This document shows positions 15,009-17,122 of a DNA stretch of 17,122 bases, piece by piece. The notes under the pieces were generated by a model. It did not search any database, was not told the origin of the DNA, and saw only the letters and a program-made list of their open reading frames with translations. The DNA is taken from the NCBI GenBank assembly GCA_031430015.1, contig JANPAR010000012.1, forward strand, positions 1 to 17,122, in the 5' to 3' direction. The stretch is from CANJDH01 sp031430015. Lineage in GTDB: Bacteria > Pseudomonadota > Gammaproteobacteria > Burkholderiales > JAEUOS01. Every line of letters begins with the position of its first letter. Within the stretch, counting starts at the first letter, position 1. Both the position numbers and the translations under genes were made by a program.

Positions 15009-15733
15009 ACAATTCACTGTTGCTACGTGCCGTTTGTGTACGTACCGTTTATGCACGCACCGTTGGAATGTGTACCGCCGCGTTGGTTCTCGCGATTGCC
15101 GGCAGCTGCAGCGCCCTGCGTCCCGTGATGACCCCGTCACCCTTGTTTTACTCTCTCGACGGTGCGCGGATCGAAGCGGGCGCGCCGCCTGCGCCCCCGG
15201 TCAGCAGCACAGCACCCACGTTGATCGTCAATCCGACCCACGCATCTGCGGGCTTTGGCAGCCAGCGCATTATTTACGTGCGCACCGCTCAGCAGATTGA
15301 ATACTTTTCACACAACGAATGGGTCGATACGCCGGCACGCATGCTGGCACCGCTCATCGTCGCAGCCATCGAGCGCAGCGGCTCGTTCCGCGCCGCCGTG
15401 CTGACACCGAGTGCGGCTGCGGGTGAACTGAGACTGGATACCGACATTATTCGATTGCAACATGATTTTGGCAGCAATCCCAGCCATGTGCGTTTCACCT
15501 TGCGTGCGTACGTGGTGGACAACGCCACCCGCCAGGTTCTGGGCTGGCGTGAATTTGACGAGACCGCCGTAGCCGCCAGCGGCGATCCCGCAGGCGGTGT
15601 CGCTGCCGCGAATCTGGCAGTGCAGAAGGTGCTCACACAGTTGGCGGGCTTTTGCACCGAAACGGCGGCACTCTGGCAGCGCGCTGTGGTCCGCGTGCCA
15701 AAACGCGATGCGGCAATGCCGGTGGTGCGTTGA
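15005..15733 (+). CDS. ABC-type transport auxiliary lipoprotein (PqiC/DUF330-like)
   Basis: The 242-residue protein has an N-terminal signal region ending in LAIAGSC, a plausible but imperfect lipobox with Cys35 as the lipid-modified residue. The mature part shows features of the auxiliary lipoprotein family: FYSLDG near residue 49, TLIVNPTHASAGFGSQRIIYVR, the QIEYFSHNEWVDTPARMLAPLIV motif at about 98-120, and a C-terminal AANLAVQKVLTQLAGF helix. Relatives (PqiC type) sit in the outer membrane and act with MCE proteins in lipid traffic between membranes. The ATG overlaps the mlaD stop (ATGA). It replaces the MlaC/MlaB genes found in the classic E. coli operon. Confidence 0.9.
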   Translation: MNNSLLLRAVCVRTVYARTVGMCTAALVLAIAGSCSALRPVMTPSPLFYSLDGARIEAGAPPAPPVSSTAPTLIVNPTHASAGFGSQRIIYVRTAQQIEYFSHNEWVDTPARMLAPLIVAAIERSGSFRAAVLTPSAAAGELRLDTDIIRLQHDFGSNPSHVRFTLRAYVVDNATRQVLGWREFDETAVAASGDPAGGVAAANLAVQKVLTQLAGFCTETAALWQRAVVRVPKRDAAMPVVR

Positions 15734-16034
15734 ATCGCTGGCGCCGCCCAGAAGCATTGCTGAGGCCTTGCCAAGACACTGCTGAGGCGGGCGCGACAGG
15801 CTGGTTCCAAAGCGGGCCAGCGCGTGCGGCAACGCACATACAAACAGAGCAGGCTGCCTTAGTCTGCATTTGCCGCCAAAACCGGTGGCACTCGACCTGA
15901 TTGCTCGACTCTGCGGCCAGGCGCTGAACTGAACGGTTGCTTTGTGCGTTACCTCAGAGTCACCGTTGATTCGCAGCCAGTGTATCCGTCATTGACGACT
16001 GTCCGGCAATCCATCCTTCCGAAAGGTTCCAATC
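15734..16034. other. Gene-free spacer between the mla operon and the next unit
   Basis: I find no convincing gene in these 301 bases. There is a short 5-bp stem capped by GCAA at 15824-15837 (GTGCG ... CGCAC), without a T tract, and two near-copies of 'ctgctgaggc/ttgctgaggc' 27 bases apart. An AAAGG at 16022-16026 is the likely ribosome binding site of the next gene. A promoter for that gene should be here, but I could not pick a convincing -35/-10 pair. Confidence 0.5.
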
Positions 16035-16379
16035 ATGAAAATTTTCAACCGCTCGCTGACAACCATCGCCGCCATCTTGATCGGCGGCACCCTCTCGGGT
16101 GCGGCACTCTCCCAGGTACCCGCGAGCCCGGGGGCAACCCAGCCCGACATGAGCGCCTACCACGACGCCATGAAAGCCATGAAAGCGAGCTACAAGGATG
16201 CGGCAGGAAAATGCCGCGCCATGGGTGCCGGCGCCGAGTCGCGCAATTGCATGGCCGATGCCAAAGCCGCGCGCAAAGTGGACACGGCCAATGCCAAGCA
16301 ATTGCGCACTGCAGCCGTTACGTCGAACAGCAGAATGGGTGGTGGAGCAGGGATGCCCGGCAGCCCGGTTGCGAAATGA
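16035..16379 (+). CDS. Small secreted protein of unknown function
   Basis: The 114-residue protein begins with a clear Sec signal peptide: MKIFNRS, a hydrophobic core to about residue 22, and probable cleavage after ALS or nearby at residues 26-30. The mature chain of about 85 residues is rich in Ala, Lys and Met, with a central helical stretch containing two cysteines (Cys60 and Cys72) that could form a periplasmic disulfide. The AAxKCRAMG...RNCMADAKAA pattern resembles small periplasmic proteins common in betaproteobacteria that are annotated only as hypothetical. The C-terminus is Gly/Pro-rich. An AAAGG lies 8 bases before the ATG. I cannot assign a function. Confidence 0.75.
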   Translation: MKIFNRSLTTIAAILIGGTLSGAALSQVPASPGATQPDMSAYHDAMKAMKASYKDAAGKCRAMGAGAESRNCMADAKAARKVDTANAKQLRTAAVTSNSRMGGGAGMPGSPVAK

Positions 16380-16499
16380 AATGTTCGTGCCGATTGCGTC
16401 GCACAACAGCCGGCCCACGCAACCAGCCACTTTTTGAAAGTGCTACATCGTGACAACCTGCAACTACGCCAGCGATTCTGACTTGATCCGGAGAACCTA

Positions 16500-16865
16500 A
16501 TGGACATCACAACCCGCACCAACACGCCTCTTGTGCCCGGCAACGGCATCATTGACACCACCTTGAGCAAGGCTGCAGTCAGCATCCATGGAGCAGTGGA
16601 CCGGGTAGCCGGTGCAGCCAACGAGGCAGTCAGCACCGTCAACCCGGCGATAGACCGCGTCGCGCAAGGTGCCCACCACGCGGTCAACAGCGTGGCCCAT
16701 GTGGCCGGGCCGGCGACCGCGTGGCTGCGCGCCCAGGGCAGTTGCCTCAAGACTGCGCAGGAAAAAGCGGCAGCGGAAACCGCGCAAGCGATTTCGGCAC
16801 ACCCATGGAAGGCGCTTGGGATTGCACTGGCAGCGGGCTTTCTGATCAGCCGTTTGGCCCGTTAG
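16500..16865 (+). CDS. DUF883/ElaB-YqjD-like membrane-anchored protein
   Basis: This encodes a 121-residue protein. The first 95 residues are Ala/Val-rich and amphipathic with repeated AxDRVAxGA units (VDRVAGAANEAV, IDRVAQGAHHAV), predicted helical. The C-terminus HPWKALGIALAAGFLISRLAR (101-121) matches the single membrane anchor of DUF883/ElaB/YqjD proteins, which in E. coli sit in the inner membrane, bind ribosomes and are induced in stationary phase or stress. The N-terminal half is unlike the canonical family, so the same function is only inferred. A GGAG lies 7 bases before the ATG. Confidence 0.8.
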   Translation: MDITTRTNTPLVPGNGIIDTTLSKAAVSIHGAVDRVAGAANEAVSTVNPAIDRVAQGAHHAVNSVAHVAGPATAWLRAQGSCLKTAQEKAAAETAQAISAHPWKALGIALAAGFLISRLAR

Positions 16866-16880
16866 TCCGGCACCCATAGG

Positions 16881-16910
16881 CACTCACCGGCATTCACCGG
16901 CATTCACCGG
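16881..16910 (+). repeat. Three tandem 10-bp repeats downstream of the DUF883-like gene
   Basis: The units are cactcaccgg, cattcaccgg and cattcaccgg, head to tail and starting 15 bases after the stop. The last unit runs into the left arm of the inverted repeat at 16905-16934. Confidence 0.75.
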
Positions 16911-16934
16911 CGGGTACGTTGTTGCGCGCCGGTG
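16905..16934. repeat. Inverted repeat with 8-bp arms at the end of the last transcription unit
   Basis: CACCGGCG (16905-16912) and CGCCGGTG (16927-16934) could form a stem with a 14-base loop. No T tract follows on either strand, so it is not a clear terminator; it may protect an mRNA end. The remaining sequence to 17122 holds no gene I can support. Confidence 0.45.
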
Positions 16935-17122
16935 CTATCGCCTTCATGCTCGGCCGACGCGACATGTTGCCGGTGCCGGTGAACGCCCTCTTTGCGTCAT
17001 CCTTCAAGACCGTTGGTGCATGCGCTTGTGCATCGAGTGACGGAAGAAAACCGTTGTCTACCAACGCTTTCACGGCTGTAGCCGATTGCGTTTTCCGTAG
17101 GGTGCCACGCCGCACTCACGAT

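Noticed and set aside
15652..15900. An 82-codon plus-strand frame overlapping the lipoprotein gene end
   Set aside because: Most of it overlaps the lipoprotein gene in another frame, and it has no domain or ribosome binding site.
16894..17115. A 73-codon minus-strand open frame starting with GTG near the right edge
   Set aside because: It ends inside the direct repeats, shows no ribosome binding site I can see and resembles no family.

Overview
The window (17,122 bp, GC-rich) looks like the chromosome of a nitrate-respiring betaproteobacterium. The reasons are a narGHJI-type membrane nitrate reductase operon followed by a PpiC-type isomerase, an MlaE/F/D lipid transporter with a fused STAS domain, and a Lon/Hsp20 pair behind an FNR/Anr-type box. 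The genus cannot be fixed from sequence alone. I saw no tRNA, rRNA, CRISPR array, insertion sequence or integrase.

Layout. (1) 1-4160, plus strand: the 3' end of narH, then narJ and narI, followed without a convincing terminator by four accessory genes. These are a parvulin-type peptidyl-prolyl isomerase, a small protein of unknown function, a gamma-carbonic-anhydrase-like hexapeptide-repeat protein and a hemerythrin-domain protein. The tight spacing suggests one anaerobic transcription unit. (2) 4203-7446, minus strand: an overlapping operon for a membrane fusion protein, an FtsX/MacB-type permease and a LolD/MacB-type ATPase, which together form a tripartite export or lipoprotein-handling ABC system. 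(3) 7580-8594, plus strand: trxC (thioredoxin 2) and a YdjM-like integral membrane protein. (4) 8601-11854, minus strand: a stress operon of hsp20, lon and a decayed 'host attachment' gene. The promoter region holds a near-consensus FNR-type site correctly placed upstream of a -10 element, and a perfect hairpin near the predicted mRNA 5' end. (5) 12108-15733, plus strand: mlaE (with N-terminal STAS domain), mlaF, mlaD and an auxiliary lipoprotein, with overlapping or abutting ends; this is an MCE-type lipid transport system. (6) 16035-16865, plus strand: a small secreted protein and a DUF883/ElaB-like membrane-anchored protein. The last ~257 bp hold short direct and inverted repeats and no recognised gene.

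Functionally, blocks 1 and 4 both fit life with little oxygen: nitrate respiration with assembly helpers, and proteostasis apparently under redox control. Blocks 2 and 5 concern the cell envelope. The most notable items are the FNR-type promoter of hsp20-lon, the host-attachment pseudogene with its palindromic scar, a probable AUC start codon for mlaD, and the conserved-looking but poorly understood accessory tail of the nar operon.
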